Notes: a model not told the origin generated them from the sequence alone. Positions 37,397 through 47,827 are shown, counted from the stretch's first letter. The stretch is DNA of 64,000 bases from Domibacillus indicus (GCF_000970685.1 NZ_LAJB01000027.1:31270-95269), one strand, 5' to 3'. Translations and numbers: made by a program.

Positions 37397-38197
37397 ATGA
37401 AAAAGCTGGACATGTTAACACCGGTCGGAATGGCTGTCGGTTTAACACTCGTTGCGTTTGCCGTTATTTCAAATAGCGGCGCTTCAGGGTTTGCATCATT
37501 TATTGATTTTGCTTCGTTTTTAATTGTCATCGGCGGCGTCGCAGCCGCCTTATTAATTAATTTTCAATTAAAAGATATTAAGCGTTTTTTTTATGTAATG
37601 AAAGAATCCTTTACGGAAGAGCCTCATGATATTTCTGCTCTTATTAACCGCCTTGTTCATTTGTCGGAAAAAGCAAGAAGAGAAGGGCTTTTATCTTTGG
37701 AAGCCAATCTTCAAAATGAAGATGAATCTTTTCTTCGTAAAGGAATTTTGCTGGCCGTTGACGGAGTTGAGCAGGAAGAGCTGGTCGACATTTTAAATGC
37801 GGAATTAGATGCGCTTGAAGAGAGGCATCGAAAAGGAAGGCTCATCGTCGAAAAAGCCGGGGAGTATGCACCTTCCTGGGGAATGATCGGCACATTGATT
37901 GGCCTTGTACTCATGCTGAAAAACTTAAACGACCCGGCATCTCTGGGACCAAATATGGCAATTGCCCTGTTAACTACTCTTTATGGATCGCTGCTGGCTA
38001 ATCTCGTTTTTTTGCCGATTGCTTCCAAGCTGGAATTAAAAACAGAAGAAGAAGTTTTTTACCGGCAAATCGTAATTGAGGGTGTAGCAGGTATTCAATC
38101 CGGGCAAAATCCGGGCATGCTGCGTGAAAAGCTGAATGTTTTTTTAAAGGACGAGCCCCGGAAAAAAGCGAAACAGCGTAAGGCGGCCGAAGCATGA
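37397..38197 (+). CDS. motP: Flagellar stator protein MotP (Na+-type MotA)
   Basis: A 266-residue MotA/ExbB-type membrane protein with four hydrophobic segments (about 9-27, 33-52, 155-173, 190-208) and a large cytoplasmic loop carrying charged residues that contact the rotor. The PxxGxIGTLIGL-type stretch near 153-165 (PSWGMIGTLIGLV) is characteristic. In Bacillus the MotPS pair next to ccpA uses Na+, whereas MotAB uses H+. It overlaps motS by 4 bases. Confidence 0.93.
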   Translation: MKKLDMLTPVGMAVGLTLVAFAVISNSGASGFASFIDFASFLIVIGGVAAALLINFQLKDIKRFFYVMKESFTEEPHDISALINRLVHLSEKARREGLLSLEANLQNEDESFLRKGILLAVDGVEQEELVDILNAELDALEERHRKGRLIVEKAGEYAPSWGMIGTLIGLVLMLKNLNDPASLGPNMAIALLTTLYGSLLANLVFLPIASKLELKTEEEVFYRQIVIEGVAGIQSGQNPGMLREKLNVFLKDEPRKKAKQRKAAEA

Positions 38198-38925
38198 AGC
38201 GGAGAAAGCGCCGTATTCCGACGAAAACGACGGGCGCGCCCAGGTGGATGGTTACGTTTTCCGATCTGGTAACACTGATTCTTGTTTTTTTTATTCTTCT
38301 TTTTTCAGTGTCGCAAATTGATAAAGGAAAATTTCAATCAATCGCTGAATCGTTTCGGGACCAGGATTCCTTTGACGAAAATCCATCGATTGTACCTGGA
38401 GAGTATCCGGATGAACAGCAGAAGGCAGGCGGCGAAGCATCTCTTGATCAGTTATATAAAAAAATTAAGACTTTTTTGAAAACAAACGGTTTTGAACAAA
38501 CAGCAGATGTCGTTCGTGATGAGCGCGGTGTTGTACTCGTATTAAATGAACAATTGCTGTTTGAAAGCGGTGAAGCGGAGCTCATGAATGCCTCTCATTC
38601 TTTTTTGGATGAAGCAAGCACGCTCTTTAGGGACTTGCCTAATATGATTGAAGTAGAAGGCCATACAGACAACGTACCGATTCAGGACATGCAGTATCCA
38701 TCCAATTGGGAGTTATCTGCCGCCCGGGCTTCCCGTGTTATTCGTTATTTTACAGAAGAGCATGCTTTGTCTCCTGCCCGCTTTACGGCAATAGGCCATG
38801 CTGACACCCGCCCGATTGCACCGAATACTTCAGAAGCAAACAGAAGAAAAAACCGCCGTGTTGAAATTGTCATTACAGACCCGGACCGGGAGGAGGAAGC
38901 CGGGCAGGCACAGCCTGATTCATAA
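38194..38925 (+). CDS. motS: Flagellar stator protein MotS (Na+-type MotB)
   Basis: A 243-residue protein with an N-terminal basic tail, one transmembrane helix (about 22-42) containing the ion-binding Asp in FSDLVTLIL, a plug/linker region and an OmpA-type peptidoglycan-binding domain (EGHTDNVPI and NWELSAARA, about 155-180). Together with MotP it forms the ion channel that drives the flagellum. The 3' end of the gene forms the left arm of the terminator. Confidence 0.93.
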   Translation: MKRRKRRIPTKTTGAPRWMVTFSDLVTLILVFFILLFSVSQIDKGKFQSIAESFRDQDSFDENPSIVPGEYPDEQQKAGGEASLDQLYKKIKTFLKTNGFEQTADVVRDERGVVLVLNEQLLFESGEAELMNASHSFLDEASTLFRDLPNMIEVEGHTDNVPIQDMQYPSNWELSAARASRVIRYFTEEHALSPARFTAIGHADTRPIAPNTSEANRRKNRRVEIVITDPDREEEAGQAQPDS

Positions 38926-38949
38926 GCTGTGTCTGCCCGGTTATTTTTT
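38900..38949 (+). terminator. Terminator overlapping the motS stop
   Basis: CCGGGCAGGCACAGC pairs with GCTGTGTCTGCCCGG over 15 bases (one wobble), then TTATTTTTTTT. The minus strand lacks a matching U-run, so acuC may use it poorly. Confidence 0.88.
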
Positions 38950-40101
38950 TTGACTGCGAAGCGGATAAAGGAGCTTGTCGACTGTCAGTTTGTTTTTTTC
39001 TGTAATTTCACTTTTTCTAGGGATAGCTGGATACAGGTCAGCCGGGTCGGTCCAGGAATCCGGCAGAGGATAAGGCGCTTTCGGCTGCCATTTTGCTGGC
39101 CATTCTTTCGGAAACGATTTGGTTAAATGCTGTTGTTCGGTCATCTCCAGCCAGAGAAGGGCCCAGGCACGCGGAACTACACGCCATATATCATATCCGC
39201 CTCCTCCAACAGCAATCCAGCGGCCATCACAGTACTCATGAGCCAATTCATGAGCCAGTGCAGGAATATGCTTGTAAATATCCATTGTAGCGGACAAATG
39301 AGTTAATGGGTCGTGATAGTGGGCATCTGCGCCGTTTTGTGTCAGGATCACGTCCGGTTTAAAAAAATGAGCCACTTCACGCAATGTTGTTTCATATGAA
39401 TCGAGCCACGATTCATTTTCTGTAAAAGCATCGAGCGGAACATTAAAAGCATATCCGTATCCCTGGCCGTGCCCCCGTTCATTCACATTGCCTGTGCCGG
39501 GAAAAAGATACCGGCCCGTTTCATGAATGGAATATGTCGCAACTTCCGGGTCATCATAAAAGGACCATTGGACCCCGTCGCCATGATGGGCATCCGTATC
39601 CACATACAGCACACGTGCTTTGTATTTTTCCTGCAAGTATTTTATGGCTACAGAGCTGTCATTATATATGCAGAAGCCTGAAGCCTTGCCGCGAAAACCG
39701 TGATGAAGTCCTCCGCCAAGGTGAACAGCATGTGCTGCCTGACCGGTCATGACTTGATCAGCGGCTGTTAAAGTGCCGCCAACAAGAAACGCACTGGCTT
39801 CGTGCATATCTTTAAACATGGGCGTATCCTCGGTGCCAAGACCGTATCCTTCACCGGCAGATTCAGACAACTCACCGCGCCCCGCTTTTTTTACCGCTTC
39901 TACATATTCAAGATCATGAATAAGAGTGAGCTCTTCATCCGCTGCCATCCGGGGAGCGATAATCTGGCTGTCATCAAGCGCTCCAAGCTGTTTAAGCAAA
40001 TCAATCGTCAATGTAAGGCGGAATTGATTGAAGGGATGATTTTCTGAAAAGCGGTAACGCAATAACTGATCTGAATACACGAAAACAGCATCGCGCTTCA
40101 T
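38941..40101 (-). CDS. acuC: Protein deacetylase AcuC
   Basis: A 386-residue class I/II histone-deacetylase-fold zinc enzyme. Motifs include VDTDAHHGDGVQWSF (active His pair and zinc ligands, about 168-182) and NGADAHYHDPL (about 255-265). In B. subtilis it removes the acetyl group placed on AcsA by AcuA, reactivating acetyl-CoA synthetase. Last gene of acuABC, overlapping acuB by 4 bases. Confidence 0.95.
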   Translation of the reverse strand: MKRDAVFVYSDQLLRYRFSENHPFNQFRLTLTIDLLKQLGALDDSQIIAPRMAADEELTLIHDLEYVEAVKKAGRGELSESAGEGYGLGTEDTPMFKDMHEASAFLVGGTLTAADQVMTGQAAHAVHLGGGLHHGFRGKASGFCIYNDSSVAIKYLQEKYKARVLYVDTDAHHGDGVQWSFYDDPEVATYSIHETGRYLFPGTGNVNERGHGQGYGYAFNVPLDAFTENESWLDSYETTLREVAHFFKPDVILTQNGADAHYHDPLTHLSATMDIYKHIPALAHELAHEYCDGRWIAVGGGGYDIWRVVPRAWALLWLEMTEQQHLTKSFPKEWPAKWQPKAPYPLPDSWTDPADLYPAIPRKSEITEKNKLTVDKLLYPLRSQKK

Positions 40102-40745
40102 GGGCGGAGCCCCGGCATATTTGGCCAGAGTACATGATGTCCCGCTTTTTTTAAATCATCGATAACTTCGACTGGATTCATTGTCCGGATGCGCAAAACG
40201 ATAACTTTATGTGTTTCTGTATCGCGGTATGGATAAACAAGAACACTTTGTACGTTAACGCGCCGGTGATGCAGCACTTGTAAAATATCAAATAGAACTC
40301 CCGCTTTATTCTCAACTTTAATTTCAATGCGGGAGCCGGGCTGGTTGACTCCTGTCAGCTCGACAAATGTATGGAGAACATCTGTTTCGGTTACCATGCC
40401 AATTACCTTACCGCTTTTTACGACCGGCATACAGCTGATATTATGTTCATAAAAAGCGGCTGCCACATCTTCAACAAAATCAAGCGGATGACTGGTAATT
40501 ACGCCTGTTTTCATAATCAGGCTGAGCGGTTTATTTAATTCTTCTGCACCATTTTCTTTTTGAAGGATCGAAGGAGTGGCGTCTTTTATATCCCGGTCTG
40601 TTACAAGGCCAGCGAGGATACCTTCCGTATTTAAAATAGGAATATGCCGGATTTTATGGTCGCGGCAAAGCTGAAGAGCTGCCGCGATTGTATCATCAGG
40701 TGAAAGTGTATGTATATGGGTGTTCATTATTTCTTCAATAATCAC
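40098..40745 (-). CDS. acuB: AcuB, tandem CBS domains plus ACT domain
   Basis: A 215-residue protein with two CBS motifs (about 1-60 and 75-130) and an ACT-like domain (about 135-210). CBS pairs bind adenine nucleotides, suggesting energy sensing in acetate metabolism, but a defined biochemical role for AcuB is not established. It lies between acuA and acuC with coupled translation to the latter. Confidence 0.93.
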   Translation of the reverse strand: MIIEEIMNTHIHTLSPDDTIAAALQLCRDHKIRHIPILNTEGILAGLVTDRDIKDATPSILQKENGAEELNKPLSLIMKTGVITSHPLDFVEDVAAAFYEHNISCMPVVKSGKVIGMVTETDVLHTFVELTGVNQPGSRIEIKVENKAGVLFDILQVLHHRRVNVQSVLVYPYRDTETHKVIVLRIRTMNPVEVIDDLKKAGHHVLWPNMPGLRP

Positions 40746-40761
40746 CGTAAGCTCCCCTTTC

Positions 40762-41394
40762 TTAATACATAAAGCGATTCACAAAGCGAATCTGATCGAA
40801 TTTTTGAATCGATTCTTGATTTACACGCGACCCAATCCGGACCATCAGACAGTTTGCCGGATGAGAACTAATTTCCGGATCATCCGTTGCATACCAGACA
40901 AGTCCGCCGGCATTCATCATCTTTTCCATAACCTTTCTGTATTCCCAGACATTCAATCCGGTACCTTTTAAATCCCAATGCCAATAATATTCAGTCGTAA
41001 TCACAATATACTCTTCCATTTGATCATCCATCATGGCGACACGCAGCATTGTCTGTCCAACGCCGGCACCGCGGTACTCGGAAGCAACTTCAATCGCCCC
41101 AAGCTCAATTAAGTTTTCAAGATTTGCTTCCGACCAGCGTTCAAGCGGATCTGGATACAAAAATGTTACATAACCGACAATGATGTTCTGTTTTCTTGCA
41201 ACGATAATACGACCTTCCGGGAGGCCTGCAATTTCAACCAGGGCCGCCTGCTGCTGGCCGGGCTGCCTGAATGCCACAAGCCCTTCATGAAATTCATAGT
41301 CAGACAGTGCTTCTGGTGAAACAGGGCCTTCAATCATTAACGTCCCGCCGGGGGTTTCGAATTCTTTTGAATAATATGTTTTACAATGTTTCAT
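40762..41394 (-). CDS. acuA: Protein acetyltransferase AcuA
   Basis: A 210-residue GNAT acetyltransferase; the acetyl-CoA-binding strand and loop YRGAGVGQTMLR lies near 115-126. In B. subtilis it acetylates and inactivates AcsA at Lys549. The modifiable lysine is present in the AcsA of this window at the same number. Start codon follows AAGGTGGTGG. Divergent from acsA, with a cre-like site between. Confidence 0.94.
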   Translation of the reverse strand: MKHCKTYYSKEFETPGGTLMIEGPVSPEALSDYEFHEGLVAFRQPGQQQAALVEIAGLPEGRIIVARKQNIIVGYVTFLYPDPLERWSEANLENLIELGAIEVASEYRGAGVGQTMLRVAMMDDQMEEYIVITTEYYWHWDLKGTGLNVWEYRKVMEKMMNAGGLVWYATDDPEISSHPANCLMVRIGSRVNQESIQKFDQIRFVNRFMY

Positions 41395-41450
41395 TAGGCC
41401 ACCACCTTTATAATCCTTTATACTTTACATTATACATAACCGCCCTTAAA

Positions 41451-41464
41451 ATAAAGCGTTTTCA
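41451..41464 (-). promoter_or_regulatory. cre-like CcpA site upstream of acuA
   Basis: TGAAAACGCTTTAT on the minus strand matches TGWAANCGNTNWCA at 12 of 14 positions. It overlaps the -35 region for a minus-strand -10 TATAAT (41435-41430), so CcpA binding would block acuA transcription. Confidence 0.7.
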
Positions 41465-41515
41465 CCAAATTTTCGGATAATCAGCAAAAAGGTAATAAAT
41501 TTAATTTTGTATAAA

Positions 41516-41544
41516 TTGTGAAAAATAATGAGTTGTTATATAAT
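41516..41544 (+). promoter_or_regulatory. Promoter of acsA
   Basis: TTGTGA (41516), 17-base spacer, TATAAT (41539-41544); 37 bases before the acsA start. Confidence 0.7.
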
Positions 41545-41581
41545 AGCAGAGTAGTAACCATACATAAGGGGGAATCGGTTT

Positions 41582-43300
41582 ATGAAATTGGAAGCGCTAT
41601 CAGCTGTGCAGGGAAATTATAATCTTACAAGTTACGATGAGACGTATGCCTCTTTTGACTGGAAAGAAGCTGAAAAAGCATTTTCATGGTTTGAAACGGG
41701 TAAAGTAAATGCAGCTTATGAAGCGGTCGATCGTCATGCCGAATCTGACAGAAAAAATAAAGTGGCGCTTTATTATCGTGATGGAAATCGCAATGAGCAA
41801 TACACATTTGCGGATATGAAAGCCAATACGAATAAAGCGGCGAACGTATTAAAAGAGTATGGAAATGTAGAAAAAGGGGACCGGGTTTTTATCTTTATGC
41901 CGCGTTCGCCGGAATTGTACTTTGCGGTGCTTGGGGCGATTAAAGCAGGAGCTATCGTCGGGCCGTTGTTTGAAGCATTTATGGAAGGTGCTGTCCGCGA
42001 CCGCCTTGAGGACAGTGAAGCGAAGATGATTATTACAACACCTGATTTGCTGAGTCGTATTCCGGCTGCAGACCTTCCCAAGCTGGAAAAAGTCTTTATC
42101 GTCGGAGACAGTGTAGAAGAGGACGATAAACATGTTGATTTTATGTCGAAATGGAAAGAAGCGTCAGAGCAGTTTGATATCGAATGGGTAGACCGTAATG
42201 ATGGCATGCTGCTTCATTACACATCCGGATCAACTGGAAAGCCTAAAGGAGTTTTGCACGTACATAATGCAATGATTCAGCAGTATCAGACAGCGAAATG
42301 GGTCCTTGACCTTCAAGAGGACGATATCTACTGGTGCACAGCTGACCCGGGCTGGGTGACAGGAACGGCATATGGCATTTTCGGGCCGTGGCTGACAGGT
42401 TCTACAAACGTTATTGTTGGGGGACGCTTCAGTCCGGAAGCATGGTACAGCACCATTGAGGAATACAAAGTGAGCGTCTGGTACAGTGCACCGACAGCTT
42501 TCCGCATGCTGATGGGAGCTGGGGATGAAGTGGTAAAGAAATTTGATCTTTCTTCGCTTCGCCATATTTTAAGTGTCGGTGAGCCGCTCAACCCTGAAGT
42601 AGTCCGCTGGGGCAAAAAAGTCTTCGATCTCCGCATTCATGATACATGGTGGATGACAGAAACAGGTGCGCAGGTTATCTGTAACTATCCGGCTATGGAT
42701 ATTCGTCCGGGTTCAATGGGCAAGCCAATTCCGGGTGTAAAAGCAGCAATTGTAGACGACCAGGGAAATGAGCTGCCGCCAAACCGAATGGGGAATCTGG
42801 CAATTAAAAAAGGCTGGCCGTCGATGATGGCAGCTATTTGGAACAACGAGGCGAAATACGAATCGTATTTTATGCCGGGAGACTGGTATGTTTCAGGGGA
42901 CTCTGCTTATATGGATGAGGATGGCTATTTCTGGTTCCAGGGCCGTGTTGACGATGTGATTATGACCGCAGGTGAGCGTGTTGGACCGTTTGAAGTAGAA
43001 AGCAAGCTGGTAGAGCACCCGGCAATCGCTGAAGCGGGTGTTATCGGAAAACCGGACCCGGTTCGCGGTGAAATTATTAAAGCATTTATTGCCCTGCGTG
43101 ATGGCTATGAACAATCGGATGAATTGAAGGAAGAGATCCGCCAATTCGTGAAAACAGGCCTTGCAGCACATGCCGCTCCGCGTGAAATTGAATTTCGTGA
43201 TAAGCTTCCAAAAACACGTTCCGGTAAAATTATGCGCCGTGTCTTGAAGGCATGGGAGCTTGATCTGCCAACCGGCGATTTGTCAACAATGGAAGATTAA
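41582..43300 (+). CDS. acsA: Acetyl-CoA synthetase
   Basis: Activates acetate to acetyl-CoA through acetyl-AMP. The 572-residue ANL-family enzyme has the P-loop TSGSTGKPKG near 217-226, WWMTETGAQ near 357-365, and the C-terminal PKTRSGKIMRR in which Lys549 is catalytic for adenylation and is the target of AcuA. Length and lysine number equal B. subtilis AcsA. RBS AAGGGGGA. Repression by CcpA is likely through the cre inside its first codons. Confidence 0.97.
   Translation: MKLEALSAVQGNYNLTSYDETYASFDWKEAEKAFSWFETGKVNAAYEAVDRHAESDRKNKVALYYRDGNRNEQYTFADMKANTNKAANVLKEYGNVEKGDRVFIFMPRSPELYFAVLGAIKAGAIVGPLFEAFMEGAVRDRLEDSEAKMIITTPDLLSRIPAADLPKLEKVFIVGDSVEEDDKHVDFMSKWKEASEQFDIEWVDRNDGMLLHYTSGSTGKPKGVLHVHNAMIQQYQTAKWVLDLQEDDIYWCTADPGWVTGTAYGIFGPWLTGSTNVIVGGRFSPEAWYSTIEEYKVSVWYSAPTAFRMLMGAGDEVVKKFDLSSLRHILSVGEPLNPEVVRWGKKVFDLRIHDTWWMTETGAQVICNYPAMDIRPGSMGKPIPGVKAAIVDDQGNELPPNRMGNLAIKKGWPSMMAAIWNNEAKYESYFMPGDWYVSGDSAYMDEDGYFWFQGRVDDVIMTAGERVGPFEVESKLVEHPAIAEAGVIGKPDPVRGEIIKAFIALRDGYEQSDELKEEIRQFVKTGLAAHAAPREIEFRDKLPKTRSGKIMRRVLKAWELDLPTGDLSTMED
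41589..41602 (+). promoter_or_regulatory. cre-like CcpA site inside the acsA start region
   Basis: TGGAAGCGCTATCA matches TGWAANCGNTNWCA at 13 of 14 positions. It lies about 45 bases after the promoter -10, a typical roadblock position for CcpA. Confidence 0.75.
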
Positions 43301-43309
43301 ATACAATAA

Positions 43310-43340
43310 GGTTCCGCTGCTGGCGGAGCCTTCTTTTTTC
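43310..43340 (+). terminator. Terminator after acsA
   Basis: GGTTCCGC / GCGGAGCC stem with a five-base loop followed by TTCTTTTTT. Confidence 0.85.
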
Positions 43341-43358
43341 AAAGGAGCGAAATTCTGT

Positions 43359-43387
43359 TTGACAAAGGAGAAATTGATCGCTACAAT
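43359..43387 (+). promoter_or_regulatory. Promoter of tyrS
   Basis: Perfect TTGACA (43359-43364), 17-base spacer, TACAAT (43382-43387); transcript start near 43394. Confidence 0.85.
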
Positions 43388-43399
43388 GTGATTTATATT

Positions 43400-43645
43400 T
43401 AATAAACAAGCGATGAACGGAATAAGTAGTCCGCTGTCCCTGTTACCCAGAGAGCTTTCATTTGGTGAAAGAAAGCACAAACAGCGAGATGAATTACCTC
43501 CCGGAGCTTTCGCCGTGAACGATAAGTAGCGGCTGACGTCTGCCGTCGTTACCGGTATTGAGTGGAGAACCATTAGTTTCTCAAGCCTGGGTGGTACCGC
43601 GCGTAAAAAGCGTCCCTGCATTGATTGCAGGGGCGCTTTTTCTGT
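43400..43645 (+). promoter_or_regulatory. T-box riboswitch for tRNA-Tyr, controlling tyrS
   Basis: The specifier codon TAC (43495-43497) lies in GAATTACCTCC. The T-box proper, TGGGTGGTACCGCG, is at 43588-43602. It is followed by the terminator AAAAGCGTCCCTGCA / TGCAGGGGCGCTTTT (43606-43641). Uncharged tRNA-Tyr should pair with specifier and T-box to form the antiterminator and allow tyrS expression. Confidence 0.96.
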
Positions 43646-43649
43646 TTAA

Positions 43650-44924
<1,275 letters not shown>

Positions 44925-44935
44925 TATAAATAGTA

Positions 44936-44976
44936 AAAAACGGTCTTGAAATTTACATTTCAAGACCGTTTTTTAA
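44936..44976 (+). terminator. Terminator after tyrS
   Basis: A 14-base stem (ACGGTCTTGAAA / TTTCAAGACCGT core) with a six-base loop and T6. Confidence 0.92.
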
Positions 44977-45191
44977 TGAAAAGTCATTTCTTGCGCCACG
45001 CATAGCTTCAAGCGTTTTATATATGTAAAATTTAATGTACTGGTAAAGAATTTTAAATCCTGCTCCATTTTGCTTAAAGGTAAAAGGCTTGATGTTTGTT
45101 TATGATAAACTAAAAGACGATGAAAGGACTGTATTTTATTAACTGAAAAAATAATAGCAGTCTATTATAAGACAGGGAGTAACGAATAAAA

Positions 45192-46430
45192 ATGAAAACA
45201 GATTTTACCTTTAAAAAAATGTATTATATAGGAGCGGGTACAGCTATAGCTGCCATGATAACAGGTCTGTTTTGGGGGAATCCACATTTCGCCGCAATAG
45301 ATTTAACTTTTATTTTGCATGCTTTCTTTCTGGCTGCTTTTTCTTTTTGCCTGCTTTTATATCCAGCTTTTAAAAACCGTACGATGAAAACTGTGATTCT
45401 TATTGCAGCGAGTGCTTATTTTTATACTCTTTTCTTTTTATATCCGGGCACATGGTCTACGTTCATATATATTTGTTTAATCCCGGCACTCTCCATCTTT
45501 TTCTTTGATTCTCTGCTCTTTTATCTTACGCTCATTTTAAATAGTTTGTTTATTACAAGTATGTGCAGTTACATTATGTTCAGCAAACAAAGTGAACTAT
45601 ACCTTTTAACAAAACAGGATTTAATCGGGAATGTCATCAACTTTTTAGGAAGCCAGATTATTTTAGTTATTCTTTATTATGTTACATATTTACGCATGAA
45701 AAGACAGCAGGAATATTATGAACAGATCCAGCAGTCCGAGAGAATCAAAACAGCCGGGCAGCTAGCGGCGGCGGTTGCGCATGAAATAAGAAATCCGCTA
45801 ACAGTAGTGAAAGGATTCTTGCAGCTGTACGAACAGGACTCCTCCTATGACCGTAAGGCAAAGGAGCACTTTGCTTTAATGATCGATGAGCTGGATACGG
45901 CAGAAAAGGTTATTTCACAATTTTTATCGATTTCTGCCCCGAACAAAGAGATCAGCCTGGAAAAAGTAAATGTAAAGGAAATTCTTTATAGTGTAGTCAG
46001 CCTTCTTAATTCGTATGGCCTTGTGCATGATAACCGGATTGAGTTGGAGCTGGGAGAGGAAGAGTGCTGCATTGCAGCTGACCAAACAGAAGTGAAACAA
46101 TTATGTATTAATCTCATTAAGAATGCGATAGAAGCGTCAAAAGAGGGCCTTCCTGTGCTGGTAAAGGTAAAACGTATGAAAAGTGAGGTGGAAATTAAAA
46201 TTATTGATCACGGAACCGGAATGTCAAAAACAGAAATTCAATTACTGGGTACGCCTTTTTACTCGTTAAAAAGCAAAGGGACCGGCCTTGGCTTAATGAT
46301 TTGCTTTAATATTGTAAAAAAATACAAAGGGACGATCCACTTCGAAAGTGTGAAAGAAAAGGGGACAACTGTAGTCATTCACTTTCCTTTATATAGGGAG
46401 CTGGCTTCCCGGGAAGAGAAGCGAATTTAG
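45192..46430 (+). CDS. Six-TM sensor histidine kinase, KinB-like, orphan
   Basis: A 412-residue membrane kinase. About six hydrophobic segments fill residues 10-170, with very short outside loops, then a HisKA domain with the phospho-acceptor in AAAVAHEIRNPLTVVKGF (about 192-209) and a HATPase domain with N-box NLIKNAIEAS, G1 DHGTGMSK and G2 GTGLGL. The architecture resembles the sporulation kinase KinB, with no PAS domain. No response regulator is adjacent, so it may feed Spo0F or another distant partner; this is inference. In B. subtilis no kinase stands between tyrS and rpsD. Confidence 0.88.
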   Translation: MKTDFTFKKMYYIGAGTAIAAMITGLFWGNPHFAAIDLTFILHAFFLAAFSFCLLLYPAFKNRTMKTVILIAASAYFYTLFFLYPGTWSTFIYICLIPALSIFFFDSLLFYLTLILNSLFITSMCSYIMFSKQSELYLLTKQDLIGNVINFLGSQIILVILYYVTYLRMKRQQEYYEQIQQSERIKTAGQLAAAVAHEIRNPLTVVKGFLQLYEQDSSYDRKAKEHFALMIDELDTAEKVISQFLSISAPNKEISLEKVNVKEILYSVVSLLNSYGLVHDNRIELELGEEECCIAADQTEVKQLCINLIKNAIEASKEGLPVLVKVKRMKSEVEIKIIDHGTGMSKTEIQLLGTPFYSLKSKGTGLGLMICFNIVKKYKGTIHFESVKEKGTTVVIHFPLYRELASREEKRI

Positions 46431-46437
46431 CACAAAA

Positions 46438-46475
46438 AAACACCAGCCGTTATTTATTTAACGGCTGGTGTTTTA
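46438..46475. terminator. Terminator between kinase gene and rpsD
   Basis: AAACACCAGCCGTTA / TAACGGCTGGTGTTT hairpin, A7 on the left and T4 on the right; both converging genes can use it. Confidence 0.9.
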
Positions 46476-46499
46476 TGTGGATCGACCAAAGCGATTAAA

Positions 46500-47102
46500 T
46501 TAACGAGAGTAGAACTCTACGATAAGCGCTTCGTTGATTTCTGCTGGAAGCTCAGAACGTTCAGGAAGACGCGTGAAAGTTCCTTCAAGTTTGTCAGCAT
46601 CAAATGTCAAGTAGTCAGGTACGAAGTTATTTACTTCAACTGCTTCTTTAATGATAGCGAAGTTGCTTGATTTTTCACGAACACCAATTGTTTGGCCAAC
46701 TTTTACCTGATATGACGGAATGTCAACACGTTGACCGTTAACAGTGATATGGCCGTGGTTAACAAGCTGACGAGCTTGACGGCGAGTGCGGGCAAGACCC
46801 AAACGGTATACAAGGTTATCAAGACGTGATTCAAGAAGAATCATGAAGTTTTCGCCGTATACGCCTTTTAGTTTACCAGCTTTGTCGAACAAGTTGCGGA
46901 ACTGACGCTCAGTCACGCCGTACATGTGACGAAGTTTTTGTTTTTCTTGAAGCTGTTGTCCGTATTCAGACACTTTTTTACGCTGGTTCGGACCGTGCGG
47001 ACCTGGAGCGTAAGGGCGTTTTTCAATTTCTTTTCCTGTACCGCTAAGTGAAATGCCGAGACGGCGGGATAATTTCCAGCTTGGACCTGTGTAACGAGCC
47101 AT
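46500..47102 (-). CDS. rpsD: Ribosomal protein S4
   Basis: Primary 16S rRNA-binding protein of the small subunit. The 200-residue product starts [16 protein letters not shown] and contains the S4 RNA-binding domain ([20 protein letters not shown], about 92-111). Lone transcription unit as in B. subtilis, behind a long leader that is probably its own translational or transcriptional operator. RBS AAAGGAGGAG. Confidence 0.97.
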   Translation of the reverse strand: MARYTGPSWKLSRRLGISLSGTGKEIEKRPYAPGPHGPNQRKKVSEYGQQLQEKQKLRHMYGVTERQFRNLFDKAGKLKGVYGENFMILLESRLDNLVYRLGLARTRRQARQLVNHGHITVNGQRVDIPSYQVKVGQTIGVREKSSNFAIIKEAVEVNNFVPDYLTFDADKLEGTFTRLPERSELPAEINEALIVEFYSR

Positions 47103-47339
47103 TAAATGACTCCTCCTTTTGTGTTTTTATTTTGTTGTAAAATAAAAACCGGTGTGACTAACTGCCAGCACATTTTGTTTTCATGCACCATCGCCCTGCA
47201 GCAACGGGTTACACGATGCCCCTTTTCCGGAGTTTTATAGATCCGGATAAAGAAACAAAATGAGATCTAAACAGCGAACACATAGGCTGCATTTATTTTA
47301 CACAAAGAATAGTATATAACGCGTATATATCAGTGTCAA
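47103..47339 (-). promoter_or_regulatory. rpsD promoter and S4 autoregulatory leader
   Basis: On the minus strand TTGACA (47339-47334), a 17-base spacer and TATACT (47316-47311) form a strong promoter about 210 bases before rpsD. The leader contains TCCGGA repeated around a ten-base loop, GGGGCATCG and GGCGATGGTGC segments and other pairing arms. Autoregulation of rpsD by S4 through such a leader is established in B. subtilis; the same role is inferred here from position and structure, the exact fold was not computed. Confidence 0.7.
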
Positions 47340-47346
47340 CCTTTTC

Positions 47347-47826
47347 TTATAAAAAGCGAATCAGCGCCTCCGCAAACTGAACAAGGCCTTTTTCATCTTC
47401 TTCATCAAAGCGGTTTGTTTCGGGGCTGTCAATATCGAGAACACCCAGTACTTTTCCGTCCTTAATTAAAGGAATGACAATTTCAGAACGTGAAGCGGCA
47501 TCACAGGCGATATGGCCGGGGAAAGCATGAACATCTTTGATCCGCATTGTTTTGCCCTCCGCAGCAGCTGTGCCGCATACACCCTTCCCGAATGGAATAC
47601 GCACGCAGGCCGGCAGTCCCTGAAAAGGGCCAAGCACTAGCTCTTCATTTTCATTTAAATAAAAGCCAGCCCAGTTAATGTTCGGCAAAAACTGGCCGAG
47701 CAGGGCGGATGCGTTGCTCAAGTTAGCAACCTGGTTGGTTTCGCCGGCAAGCAATGCTTCCAGCTGTTTCGTTACAAGTGAATACTGTTCTGCTTTTGTA
47801 CCAGAGTAAGGAGTAGTTTGAAACAT
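47347..47826 (-). CDS. ytsP: Free methionine-(R)-sulfoxide reductase, GAF type (YtsP)
   Basis: A 159-residue single GAF-domain enzyme. The fRMsr hallmarks are NWAGFY, GPFQGLPACVRI, GKGVCGTAA and GHIACDAASRSEIVIP, supplying the three active-site cysteines (near 79, 89 and 113). It reduces free oxidised methionine. Start at 47826, one base after the hisJ stop; the frame extends three codons more without RBS, and B. subtilis YtsP also starts MF. Confidence 0.92.
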   Translation of the reverse strand: MFQTTPYSGTKAEQYSLVTKQLEALLAGETNQVANLSNASALLGQFLPNINWAGFYLNENEELVLGPFQGLPACVRIPFGKGVCGTAAAEGKTMRIKDVHAFPGHIACDAASRSEIVIPLIKDGKVLGVLDIDSPETNRFDEEDEKGLVQFAEALIRFL

Positions 47827-47827
47827 T

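Noticed and set aside
41773..42207. 144-residue minus-strand frame inside acsA
   Set aside because: Shadow of acsA, no RBS and no recognisable domain.
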